Positions 45,677 through 53,390 of a DNA stretch of 64,000 bases are shown here, in pieces; the stretch's first letter is position 1; each line of letters opens with the position of its first letter. The DNA comes from an uncultured Collinsella sp. (lineage in GTDB: Bacteria; Actinomycetota; Coriobacteriia; Coriobacteriales; Coriobacteriaceae), in contig UQKQ01000007.1 in NCBI GenBank assembly GCA_900541645.1, positions 57,473 to 121,472 on the forward strand, written 5' to 3'. The notes beneath the pieces were generated by a model, which saw only the letters and a list, made by a program, of their open reading frames with translations, ran no database searches and was not told where the DNA came from. The translations under genes were made by a program, and so were the position numbers.

Positions 45677-46555
45677 ATGATTTTAGACACCACGGCACCC
45701 GCAGAGGAGCTTCAAGACAAGCTATCGGCGCTCGAACAGCTGCTTTTGGCATACGGGCGCGTGGCTATCGGGTTTTCCGGCGGCGTTGACAGCAGCTTTT
45801 TGGCCGCCGTATGCGCCCGCATCATGCCTACCAATACCCTCCTCGTCCATCTCACCACGCCGCTCATCGGCACACCCGAGCAGGCTTCGTTTGAGCGGTC
45901 CGTTGACGGACAAACCGATGAGGGTCCGCATTTTATGCTCCCCGTGCTCAATCTTTCGGTCGATCAGCTGCAGCTCCCCCAGGTAGCCTGCAACGATGCC
46001 GACCGCTGCTACCACTGCAAGCGCGCCGGCTTTACCGCTATCGTCAACCACGCCAAGTCGCTAGGCTTTCCCACCGTCATCGATGGCAGCAATGCAAGCG
46101 ATCGCGGTGACTACCGCCCCGGCATGCGTGCGGCAGAAGAGCTCGGTGTACGCTCACCCCTTATGGAGGTCGGCTTTACCAAGGACGAAGAGCGCGAGCT
46201 GCTGCGCGCATGGGGCTACCCCGTCTGGAACCTGCCGGCAGGCGCCTGCTTGGCCACGCGCATTCCCACGGGCGAGGAGCTTACGCGCGAGAAGGTCGAT
46301 TTAATCCGCGCCTGCGAGGATTATCTGCACGATCTTGACCTGGCGCAGGTCCGCGCACGCCTGGTCGGCGGCTGCATGCATATCGAAGCCGCCCCGGCAG
46401 ATGTCGCCAAGATCGCCGCCCTCGGCGGTACCGTGGTCAACGACGAGGGAAAGACCCCGCTGCCCGCCGCCATCGAGTCCGCGCTGCGCAACCTAGGCTG
46501 CGGACACATCTCCCCCGAGGTCGCCCCCTACATCCACGGCAACATGAATCTTTAA
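45677..46555 (+). CDS. larE: LarE-type ATP-dependent sulfur transferase
   Basis: 292 residues. The PP-loop (IGFSGGVDSSFLAAVC) adenylates the substrate. The sulfur-donor segment is DADRCYHCKRAGF with two Cys, and ACLATRIPTGEELT is a family signature. In the family LarE donates sulfur to pyridine dicarboxylate while building the nickel-pincer nucleotide cofactor of lactate racemase and related enzymes. Members with several Cys can use a cluster rather than self-sacrifice. LarB, LarC and LarA are not in the window, so the pathway is split or this member has another target. AAGGA precedes the ATG. Confidence 0.88.
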   Translation: MILDTTAPAEELQDKLSALEQLLLAYGRVAIGFSGGVDSSFLAAVCARIMPTNTLLVHLTTPLIGTPEQASFERSVDGQTDEGPHFMLPVLNLSVDQLQLPQVACNDADRCYHCKRAGFTAIVNHAKSLGFPTVIDGSNASDRGDYRPGMRAAEELGVRSPLMEVGFTKDEERELLRAWGYPVWNLPAGACLATRIPTGEELTREKVDLIRACEDYLHDLDLAQVRARLVGGCMHIEAAPADVAKIAALGGTVVNDEGKTPLPAAIESALRNLGCGHISPEVAPYIHGNMNL

Positions 46556-46640
46556 GTTACGCCGTTTTACAAACGGCGTAACCGCTCGGCGCTGCGCAGG
46601 CCCCGGGCACGGCAATCTGCTCGCTCGCGCATGCTCGACC
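46556..46640. repeat. Composite hairpin element after larE, copy K (partial)
   Basis: A perfect 12-bp hairpin (46556-46567 with 46571-46582) starts at the base after the stop. It is followed by the reverse complement of the GCGCAGCG(T/C)CGAGC tag and of the GAGCAGATTGSCC arm seen at 51222-51262. The rest of the palindrome is missing. Confidence 0.65.
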
Positions 46641-46664
46641 TGAACCACATAAATTGTTGCCGAC

Positions 46665-46708
46665 CTTCTAAAAGGGGACAGATTTATTTTGGCAGGTTTT
46701 ATCTGGGG
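46665..46708. repeat. REP-like tag family B, copy 3
   Basis: Same unit as at 41178-41222 with the outward extension TCTGGGGAAACG shared with the copy at 43533-43578. Confidence 0.7.
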
Positions 46709-46861
46709 AAACGTCGAGCCCCACACGTCCCAACCATCGCAACCCCTTCTAGGGCAAATGGATCGGTAGCGCCCCCAATCTTTAAGAATCTGTTCGGCAA
46801 AACTGCCTGCGGCGGCACCTGCTAGACTGGTAGATTCCCAACCGTCTAGCCAGGAGCCTCA

Positions 46862-47839
46862 ATGTCGCGCAAGTCCGCCTACAAGCAAGTACTTTCCATC
46901 GGCACCGCTGTGGTGCTGGGGTTTGCGCTGTTCACAGGGTCGCTCGACGGAGCGCCCAAGCTGCTCTCGCCGCAAAGCGATGAGCAGGCGGCTGCTCTGG
47001 CCGAGAAGCAAAGCGAGAGCCCCAACCGCACCGACGACGAAGCAGACCTGGTTGCCCGGCTCGAATCGGGAACAGCGAGCTCCACGGACTCCGAAGATGA
47101 TCAGGACTCCGGCGATGGCTCTGAATCCGCCACGACCGACACCGCTGACGATGCCTCTTCAAACGTCACCCCCATCGACGAGGTCGAAAACCCCGACCTC
47201 AACCGCGCCCGCGGTGTATATCTCAGCAGCATTCCCGACTACGCCGGCAACCCCTACGTTGCCCTCCGCGCCGACGGCACGCATCCGCTCGGCACGCCGT
47301 CATTCACACTCGATGAATACGATCGTGCCACCGAAGAGGGCTGCTTTAAGAAATTCTCCAAGCTCGACAGCCTGGGCCGCACTCGCAAGGCGCTCGCCTG
47401 CGTGGGCCCCGAATCGCTCGGTCAGGGCAAGCGCGGCGATATCTCGCGTATCCATCCTGCCGGTTGGCACCAGCAGCGCTACGACTTTATTCCAGGCCAG
47501 AGCCTCTACAACCGCTGCCACCTCATCGCCTGGTCACTCTGCGGCGAAAACGCCAACCGCAAGAATCTCCTCACCGGCACGCGCTATCTCAACGAGACGG
47601 GCATGCTGCCGTTTGAAGAGCAGATCCTCGACTACGTCCGCGACACGGGCAACCACGTGCTCTATCGCGTCACGCCTATGTACAACGAGGAGGAGCTCGT
47701 CTGTCGTGGCATTCGTCTGGAAGCACAATCGATCGAAGACCACGGCAAAACCCTGTGCTTCCACGTATATTGCTACAATCTGCAGCCGCACGTGCAGATC
47801 GACTACGCCACCGGCCGCAATCAGGCCTCGGGGGACTAG
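46862..47839 (+). CDS. Secreted DNA/RNA non-specific endonuclease
   Basis: 325 residues. An N-terminal hydrophobic signal or anchor (about 8-28) is followed by about 85 residues of acidic Ser/Asp/Thr-rich linker. The beta-beta-alpha metal nuclease domain is at about 110-315. Its catalytic segment is LYNRCHLIAWSLCGENANRK with the general-base His, then NLLTGTRYLNETGMLPFE, as in EndA-like and streptococcal nucleases of the NUC family. Active outside the membrane; roles in nutrient DNA use, DNA uptake or escape from DNA traps are known for relatives. Single gene with terminator. Confidence 0.9.
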   Translation: MSRKSAYKQVLSIGTAVVLGFALFTGSLDGAPKLLSPQSDEQAAALAEKQSESPNRTDDEADLVARLESGTASSTDSEDDQDSGDGSESATTDTADDASSNVTPIDEVENPDLNRARGVYLSSIPDYAGNPYVALRADGTHPLGTPSFTLDEYDRATEEGCFKKFSKLDSLGRTRKALACVGPESLGQGKRGDISRIHPAGWHQQRYDFIPGQSLYNRCHLIAWSLCGENANRKNLLTGTRYLNETGMLPFEEQILDYVRDTGNHVLYRVTPMYNEEELVCRGIRLEAQSIEDHGKTLCFHVYCYNLQPHVQIDYATGRNQASGD

Positions 47840-47897
47840 GGCCGACCAAGCTGCCCCAAAACCTAACATGGTCCGTTTCCCCCGTCCCCCAGGAATC

Positions 47898-47934
47898 AAA
47901 AAAGGGCCGCCCCGGATTGCCCAGAGCGGCCCTT
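47898..47934. terminator. Terminator between the nuclease and the EF-G-like gene
   Basis: AAGGGCCGC pairs with GCGGCCCTT; runs of A on the left give a T-tract on the minus strand. Confidence 0.8.
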
Positions 47935-47968
47935 GCATCGGCATGTATGTTGCAGGCAACGCCACACG

Positions 47969-50044
47969 CTACTTGGCGCGGCCCTCCTCATAGCGCTCGA
48001 CCAGCTTGGCCTGAACGTCATAGGGCACCTGCTCATAGCCCGCGGGCTTCATGGTAAAGTCGCCCGTGCCGCGCGTGATGGAGCGCAGGCGCGTCGAGTA
48101 ATCCGTCAGCTCGGCCAGCGGCGCCTGGGCAATGACCACGGTGTCTCCGCGCTCATCGGTCTCCATGCCCGTCACGCGACCGCGCGAGGCCGAGATGTCG
48201 CCCATCACGGCGCCGGCGTAGCTCTCGGGGATCGTCACCGTGATTTCCTCGATAGGCTCCAGCACCACTGGATCGGCATCGGCGCATGCCTTGCGCAGGC
48301 CGATGCGAGCCGCCGCGCGGAACGCCATCTCGTTGGAGTCGACGCTGTGATACGAACCGTCGTACACAGCCACGCGAATGCCCGTGAGCGGGTAGCCGGC
48401 AATAATACCGTCCTTCATGGTCTCCTGGACGCCCTTGTCCACGGCGGGAATCAGCGAGCGCGGAATGCGACCGCCCACGACCTCGTCCACGAACTCATAG
48501 CCGTCGCTCGTGCCGTCGGACCCAATGAGCGGCTCGACGCGCAGCCAGCAGTCGCCGTACTGACCGGCACCGCCGGTCTGCTTCTTGTGGCGACCCTGGG
48601 CGCTCGCCGTGCGGCGGATGGTCTCGCGATACGGAATGCGGATCGGCACGCTCTTGGCGGCGACCTTGGTGCGGTCCTCCAGACGGTTGAGCAGCACCGA
48701 AACCTGTGCCTCACCAACGGCAGAGATAATGGTCTGGCCAGTCTCCTCGTCGCGGTCGATGCTCATGGTCGGGTCTGCCTTGCAGGCCTTCTCGATAAAC
48801 GTGTAGAGCTTCTCTTCGTCGCCGCGATTCTCGGCCTCGATGGCGATGCGGTACTGAGAGTTGGGGAACTTAAACGCCGCAGCCTCGACCTTACCGGTAA
48901 TGGAGAGCGTATCGCCCGTCTCGGCCGCCAGCTTGGGCGCCACGATGATGTCGCCGGCATAGGCGTGACCGACCTCGGTCATGTCGCGACCGCACATCAC
49001 ATACAGGTGAGCCAGACGGTCGCCCTTGCGCGTGCGCGCGTTGATCAGCTCAAGACCCGGCTCAAGCGTACCCGTCAGCACCTTGATAAAGCTGATGCGA
49101 CCCTGCTGCGGATCGGCCAGCGTCTTAAACACAAACGCCACCGGACGGTCATCGTCACTCGAGATCTTAAGCGAATCGCCGTCGATGAGCGGCATCTCGC
49201 CGTAGTCGGTCGGCGCCGGGAAGTACGTCGCGATGTCGTCCATCAGCGAGTTGACGCCCTGCTCCTTAATGCAATCGCCCGCAAAGACCGGCACAAAGAT
49301 GCGCTCGGCAATCGCCTTCGACAGCAGGCCTTCAAGCTCCTCCTGCGTCAGCGTCTCCTCGCCTTCCAAGTACTTCATCATCAGTTCGTCGTCGGCCTCG
49401 GCCACCAGCTCGCACAGATGGTCATGGGCCTCCTCGGCCTGGGCACGATACTCCTCGGGAATCTCCGACTCAACGGCCTCGGCGCCGTTGCAATGGCGCG
49501 CCTTCATGCGCACCAGGTCGATGATGCCGTCAAAGTCCTCGCCTTCGCCCCAGGGAAGAGTCACGGCGCCCAGGCGCGTACCAAAGCGCTCCTGCAGCAG
49601 GTCCATTGTGGTCGCAAAGCTGGCCTCGGAGCGCGACAGGCGGTTTACGAACACCGCACGCGCCAGGCGCAGATCCTCGGCGGCATACCAGAGCTTAACC
49701 GTCGTAGGCTGCGGGCCGGCCTCGGCGTCGACCACAAACAGGGCCGTCTCGCAGACGCTCATCGCGGCAAAGGCGTCGCCGATAAAATCGGGGTAGCACG
49801 GGGCATCGAGCACATTGATACGAGCGCCCTTCCAGTCGATCGGCGCGATGGTTGTCGAGATGGAAAACGCACGCTTGACCTCTTCGGGGTCATAGTCGAG
49901 CGTGGGCTTGGTGCCGTCGTGGCCGCCCAGGCGGGCGGTCTTGCCGGAAAGGTGGAGCATGGCCTCGGCGAGTGAAGTCTTGCCCACCCCGCCTTGGCCT
50001 ACGAGCACCACGTTCCTTACGTTACCGGTCTTGGGAGCACCCAT
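47969..50044 (-). CDS. Elongation factor G-like protein (EF-G2 type)
   Basis: 691 residues from the ATG with AAGGAGG upstream. All five EF-G domains are present, but the GTPase motifs differ from translocating EF-G. G1 is GQGGVGKTS (16-24) rather than GHIDAGKTT. G3 is LDAPCYPDF rather than DTPGHVDF. G4 reads NRLSRSEASF, without the Lys and Asp of NKxD. Domain IV still carries QYGDCWLRVEPL and the IPAVDKGVQE segment. This fits the fast-evolving EF-G-like paralogue family of actinobacteria, whose role is unclear (ribosome recycling or stress have been suggested). The altered G4 suggests changed nucleotide use. Confidence 0.88.
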   Translation of the reverse strand: MGAPKTGNVRNVVLVGQGGVGKTSLAEAMLHLSGKTARLGGHDGTKPTLDYDPEEVKRAFSISTTIAPIDWKGARINVLDAPCYPDFIGDAFAAMSVCETALFVVDAEAGPQPTTVKLWYAAEDLRLARAVFVNRLSRSEASFATTMDLLQERFGTRLGAVTLPWGEGEDFDGIIDLVRMKARHCNGAEAVESEIPEEYRAQAEEAHDHLCELVAEADDELMMKYLEGEETLTQEELEGLLSKAIAERIFVPVFAGDCIKEQGVNSLMDDIATYFPAPTDYGEMPLIDGDSLKISSDDDRPVAFVFKTLADPQQGRISFIKVLTGTLEPGLELINARTRKGDRLAHLYVMCGRDMTEVGHAYAGDIIVAPKLAAETGDTLSITGKVEAAAFKFPNSQYRIAIEAENRGDEEKLYTFIEKACKADPTMSIDRDEETGQTIISAVGEAQVSVLLNRLEDRTKVAAKSVPIRIPYRETIRRTASAQGRHKKQTGGAGQYGDCWLRVEPLIGSDGTSDGYEFVDEVVGGRIPRSLIPAVDKGVQETMKDGIIAGYPLTGIRVAVYDGSYHSVDSNEMAFRAAARIGLRKACADADPVVLEPIEEITVTIPESYAGAVMGDISASRGRVTGMETDERGDTVVIAQAPLAELTDYSTRLRSITRGTGDFTMKPAGYEQVPYDVQAKLVERYEEGRAK

Positions 50045-50218
50045 GATGACCTCCTTGCAGGGCCGCGCGCAATGCGCGACGCCAACGGGGAGAGTTCGCG
50101 GTCGGTGCCGTCCTGGGAGCAGCATGGTCGGCAGCCGAGCCGACTCACCCTCCAAATGTCCTATGCCACCACCCTACCCTCACGGGCGGCTGTCCATGCA
50201 TACCTTTCGGCGCACGTA

Positions 50219-50247
50219 TGAATACAGGCGGCGAGAGGAAGAGACAA
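50219..50247 (-). promoter_or_regulatory. Candidate promoter of the EF-G-like gene
   Basis: TTGTCT (50242-50247) and TATTCA (50219-50224) with 17 nt between them on the minus strand, giving a leader of about 165 nt. Confidence 0.45.
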
Positions 50248-50286
50248 GCTTGTGAGTCGATTATTGAACCCCGTCGACGCAAACAA

Positions 50287-50320
50287 AAGCCGCCACAGAC
50301 CGTAAGACCTGCGGCGGCTT
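50287..50320 (-). terminator. Terminator of the amino-acid ABC operon
   Basis: A 12-bp stem with one mismatch (AAGCCGCCACAG with CTGCGGCGGCTT); TTTTGTTT follows on the minus strand. Confidence 0.82.
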
Positions 50321-50353
50321 CGCCTCAATTAATAGTTGAGTAAATACCTGAGC

Positions 50354-51118
50354 CTATCCCTCGATACGGCTCAAGAACTCACGCGTGCGCTGCTCGCGCG
50401 GATGGTCGATGACCTGCTCGGCAGGTCCCTCCTCGACAATACGACCGCCGTCCATAAAGACCACGCGGTCGGCAACGTCGCGGGCAAACTGCATCGCGTG
50501 TGTCACGATCACCATAGTCATATTCTGCGCAGCGAGGTCTTTAATGACACGCAGCACCTCGGCCGTCAACTCTGGATCGAGCGCCGAGGTCGGCTCGTCA
50601 AAGAACAAGATTTCCGGGTCGAGCGCCAAGGCGCGGGCAATACTCACGCGCTGCTGCTGACCGCCCGAAAGCTCGCAGGGCACCTTGTTCTCGTTACCCG
50701 TAAGCCCCATCTGTGCAATAAGCTCGTGTGCGCGGGCCTCCGCCTGCTCGCGCGGGCGCTTAAGCACGCGGATCGGTGCATCGGTGATGTTTTTCATCAC
50801 GGTATAGTGCGGGAACAGATTGTAGTTCTGAAACACCAGACCAAACCGCGAGCGCGCCTGTTTAGGTACATCGCCCCTTGCGTACACCGCGCCCGAACCC
50901 GCATCTGTCGCGACGGCAAGGTCGCCAAACGAGAGCGAGCCACCATCGAGCGTCTCGAGCAGCGTGGCACAGCGCAGCAGCGTGGACTTACCGCCGCCCG
51001 AAGGCCCGATAATCGCCACGACCTCGCCGCGCTTTACCTCGAGTGAGATATCCTTGAGCACCTCATTGCCGCCAAACGCCTTACGCGCGTTCGTTATCAT
51101 CATTACCGTTCCGAACAC
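50354..51118 (-). CDS. Polar amino acid ABC transporter ATP-binding protein
   Basis: About 254 residues. It powers uptake with the permease and binding protein upstream. Walker A is GPSGGGKST, the Q-loop is LVFQNYNLFPHYTVM, the signature LSGGQQQRVSIARAL, Walker B ILFFDEPTSALDPEL and the switch His VIVTHAMQFARDVAD, all typical of the GlnQ/HisP group. A GTG at 51118 has GGAGG 5 nt upstream and is preferred; the ATG at 51130 and the ATG at 51103 are alternatives. An extra 25 or so residues (LAVATDAGSGAVYARGDVPK) lengthen the loop before the Q-loop, as in some Gram-positive members. Confidence 0.9.
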   Translation of the reverse strand: MFGTVMMITNARKAFGGNEVLKDISLEVKRGEVVAIIGPSGGGKSTLLRCATLLETLDGGSLSFGDLAVATDAGSGAVYARGDVPKQARSRFGLVFQNYNLFPHYTVMKNITDAPIRVLKRPREQAEARAHELIAQMGLTGNENKVPCELSGGQQQRVSIARALALDPEILFFDEPTSALDPELTAEVLRVIKDLAAQNMTMVIVTHAMQFARDVADRVVFMDGGRIVEEGPAEQVIDHPREQRTREFLSRIEG

Positions 51119-51142
51119 GGGAACCTCCATGTGTTTGAGAAG

Positions 51143-51288
51143 TCAGCGAGCGTGTGGCTGACGAGACAATGTGCTTCGAAAGAGGAGCGCCGCGTACTTC
51201 TGTACGCAAGCGACGGTTTGAGGAGCAGATTGGCCGTCAGGCACGCGCGCAGCGTCGAGCAGTCCGCCGTTCGCTAGAACGGCGGAAC
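51143..51288. repeat. Composite hairpin element inside the ABC operon, copy H
   Basis: An imperfect long palindrome (about 51146-51177 with 51222-51250) surrounds a 44-nt core at 51178-51221 (GAAAGAGGAGCGCCGCGTAC and a GTACGCAAGCGACGGTTTGA half). The tag CGCGCAGCGTCGAGCAGT and a perfect 10-bp hairpin (51263-51286) follow, just beyond the permease stop. The core is almost identical to that at 52022-52066. Confidence 0.8.
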
Positions 51289-51291
51289 GAT

Positions 51292-51945
51292 CTAGTCATG
51301 GTAATAGTCCAGCTTCTTTTCGGCGGCGCCCAGCAGCATCTCGACCACAAAGTTAAAGACCCAGTAAATCAGCGCCGCGATCGCAAACGGCACCATACTC
51401 ACTTGCGAGGCAACCAGCGCCTTGGCCGTCGAGAACATCTCCCCCACGCCGATGGCAAACGCCAGCGATGTGTCCTTGACCAGCGTGATGATCTCGTTGC
51501 CCATCGCCGGCAAAATGCGTTTGGCAACTTGCGGCATCACGATGTACAAAAATGTCTGCAGACGCGAGTAGCCCAGCACCTCGGCGGCCTCATATTGACC
51601 ACGCGGAATCGACTGCAGGCCCGAGCGATAGATCTCGGCAAAGTAGCCGGCGTAGTTGATGATGAACGCCACAACGCACGCCGTCCACTTGGAATCGGGC
51701 GTGAGCGAGATGCCGAACACGTAGTACGGGGCGAAGTAGATGGCAAACATCTGTAGCATGAGCGGCGTGCCGCGCATGACCGAAATATAGATGCGCGCGA
51801 TCCAGCGAAGCGGCGCAATTTTGCTCATGCGCATAAACACCACGGGAATTCCCAGCGGAATCGACCCGAGCAACGTCAGCACAAACAGCTGCAAGCTGAC
51901 CAAGAATCCCTGGCCAAGCATCTGCATCATGACCTGAATAGACAA
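51292..51945 (-). CDS. Polar amino acid ABC transporter permease
   Basis: About 217 residues with five hydrophobic segments. The EAA loop that docks the ATPase is seen at YEAAEVLGYSRLQTFLYIVMPQ. The N-terminal signature GFLVSLQLFVLTLLGSIPLG belongs to the His/Glu/Gln permease family. The start is uncertain: TTG at 51945 has AGAGAG upstream, while the longest frame begins at another TTG (51984) with no ribosome binding site. Expression sits between two hairpin elements. Confidence 0.88.
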   Translation of the reverse strand: MSIQVMMQMLGQGFLVSLQLFVLTLLGSIPLGIPVVFMRMSKIAPLRWIARIYISVMRGTPLMLQMFAIYFAPYYVFGISLTPDSKWTACVVAFIINYAGYFAEIYRSGLQSIPRGQYEAAEVLGYSRLQTFLYIVMPQVAKRILPAMGNEIITLVKDTSLAFAIGVGEMFSTAKALVASQVSMVPFAIAALIYWVFNFVVEMLLGAAEKKLDYYHD

Positions 51946-51990
51946 CCCAAGCTCTCTTTCACAGTAACGGAACAGCGAACCCAATGCTAA

Positions 51991-52097
51991 AGCGGGTTTT
52001 CCAGGTGCCCGAGTTTGCCGTGAAAGAGGAGCGCCGCGTACTAAATGTACGCAAGCGACGGTTTGAACGGCAAAATCGGGTGCCTGGGAAAGCCGCT
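51991..52097. repeat. Long-arm hairpin element inside the ABC operon, copy I
   Basis: 31-nt arms (51991-52021 and 52067-52097, 26 of 31 Watson-Crick paired) enclose the same core as copy H (52022-52066). The right arm overlaps the stop codon of the binding-protein gene, so the hairpin forms right at the end of that reading frame. Confidence 0.82.
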
Positions 52098-52956
52098 ATT
52101 TGAGCACCCAGTTGTCGAAGGAAAGACCATAGCTTGAATACTTATCGCACAGGTCCTTGACCGTGCCGTCCTCGTAGAGCGCCTTGAGCGACTCGGTCAC
52201 GGCATCGGCGGACTTGGTGTCGCCCTTCTTAAAGCCGACGGCGTAGTGCTCGCTGGACAGCGGCTTGTCGAGCTGCGTATAGGCATCGGGCTTGGCGGCA
52301 AGCTGATACTGGGCAATCGAAAGGTCGCAAGCCACGGCATCGACCGCGCCGCTCTCGAGCTGCATAAAGGCCGTGTTGTACTCGCCGATCGTGTCGAGCG
52401 TGGCAAACGTCGCCGCCAGATCCTTCTGGTCACCCTCGAGTACATCCTGCGCAGCGGAATCGGTCTGGGTAATCACGGTCTTGCCGGCAAGATCGTCCCA
52501 GCTCTTGATGCCCGCATCCTTCTTTACCACCAGCACCTGCTCGTTGAGCATGTACGGCTCGGAGAACGTGTAGTCGTCCTCACGGCCCTCCATGGTAAAG
52601 CCGTTCCAGATGCAGTTGATGGCGCCGGAGTTGAGCAGCGTATCCTTGGCGTCCCAGTCGATGGCCTCGTATTTGACCTCCCAGCCCTGCTTATCGGCAA
52701 CAGCCTTGGCCAGATCGAGATCAAAGCCGGTGTACTCGCCATCGTCGCCCACAAAGCCGTACGGAGGATAGGACTTATCAAAGCCCACCACGAGCTTCTT
52801 GGACTCCGCGGCGCCCTTCACATCCTTGGCCGCGGCAGAGCCAGCAGCGGAGCCCTTGCCAGCACCACCGCCGCAACCGACAAGACCAAGGCCAAGCACC
52901 GCGGCGAGCGAGCCGGCTAGACCAACAAACTGACGACGAGACATATCGGTATTCAT
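52096..52956 (-). CDS. Amino acid ABC transporter substrate-binding lipoprotein
   Basis: 286 residues from the ATG with AAGGGGG upstream. The signal contains a twin-Arg-like MSRRQFVGLAG and a lipobox ending LGLVGC (Cys about 28), then a Gly/Ala/Ser linker. The solute-binding family 3 domain begins KKLVVGFDKSYPPYGFVGDD with the GFDLDLAKAVA signature, and has NSGAINCIWNGFTMEGRE and YMLNEQVLVV. In this family the ligand is usually a polar amino acid or cystine. First gene of the operon with a strong regulated promoter. Followed by a long hairpin that likely keeps its mRNA more abundant than the downstream genes. Confidence 0.92.
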   Translation of the reverse strand: MNTDMSRRQFVGLAGSLAAVLGLGLVGCGGGAGKGSAAGSAAAKDVKGAAESKKLVVGFDKSYPPYGFVGDDGEYTGFDLDLAKAVADKQGWEVKYEAIDWDAKDTLLNSGAINCIWNGFTMEGREDDYTFSEPYMLNEQVLVVKKDAGIKSWDDLAGKTVITQTDSAAQDVLEGDQKDLAATFATLDTIGEYNTAFMQLESGAVDAVACDLSIAQYQLAAKPDAYTQLDKPLSSEHYAVGFKKGDTKSADAVTESLKALYEDGTVKDLCDKYSSYGLSFDNWVLK

Positions 52957-52984
52957 GGTATTCCCCCTTGATGGCACTTTAGTT

Positions 52985-53041
52985 AGGTAAAGTGAGTCAT
53001 GCAACGTTCAGAATCATACACTTTACCTTGATAGAGTACAA
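52985..53041 (-). promoter_or_regulatory. Promoter and inverted-repeat operator of the amino-acid ABC operon
   Basis: TTGTAC (53036-53041) and TATGAT (53013-53018) lie 17 nt apart on the minus strand. A 10-bp inverted repeat AGGTAAAGTG (52985-52994 and 53019-53028) brackets the -10 box: one half fills the spacer, the other covers about +12. A repressor site is likely. Confidence 0.72.
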
Positions 53042-53091
53042 GGGAAGGTTTGCCCGGCGTGGGCGGGGAGCGGCGCGTAATTAAGTTTCCC

Positions 53092-53117
53092 GCTCTACAG
53101 TCCTGCGCAAGACGGAA
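53092..53117. repeat. Truncated family 1 core, copy E
   Basis: CTCTACAGTCCTGCGCAAGACGG and a few more bases match the left half of the family 1 core; the inner palindrome and arms are lost. It lies 30 nt before the intact copy. Confidence 0.6.
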
Positions 53118-53145
53118 AGCACGCATGGAGCACTAGGTTGGAGCA

Positions 53146-53284
53146 CCCGGCTGGGTGGCGCCCGGCGCGGAGTTTAATTTGCTGCTCTACAGTCCTGCTC
53201 ACGACGGAGGCCACATTAAGTGGCCTCCTGTTCGTGCGGAACTCGCGACAAATTAAACTCCGCGCCGGGCGCCACCCAGCCGGG
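53146..53284. repeat. Long-arm hairpin element, core family 1, copy D
   Basis: Perfect 36-bp arms (53146-53181 and 53249-53284) enclose a 67-nt core nearly identical to those at 9217-9286 and 9754-9822. The arms are unrelated to the arms of those copies. Nothing else is recognisable in the rest of the interval 53042-53390. Confidence 0.85.
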
Positions 53285-53390
53285 AGACAACGTGCTCGGA
53301 ACCTTAAATAGCCTCCTCTCCAAACGGGCACGTTGAATGCACGGTACACTTGCTTCGGACTTTTCTTTTATTTAATAGTGGGGTTAATTC

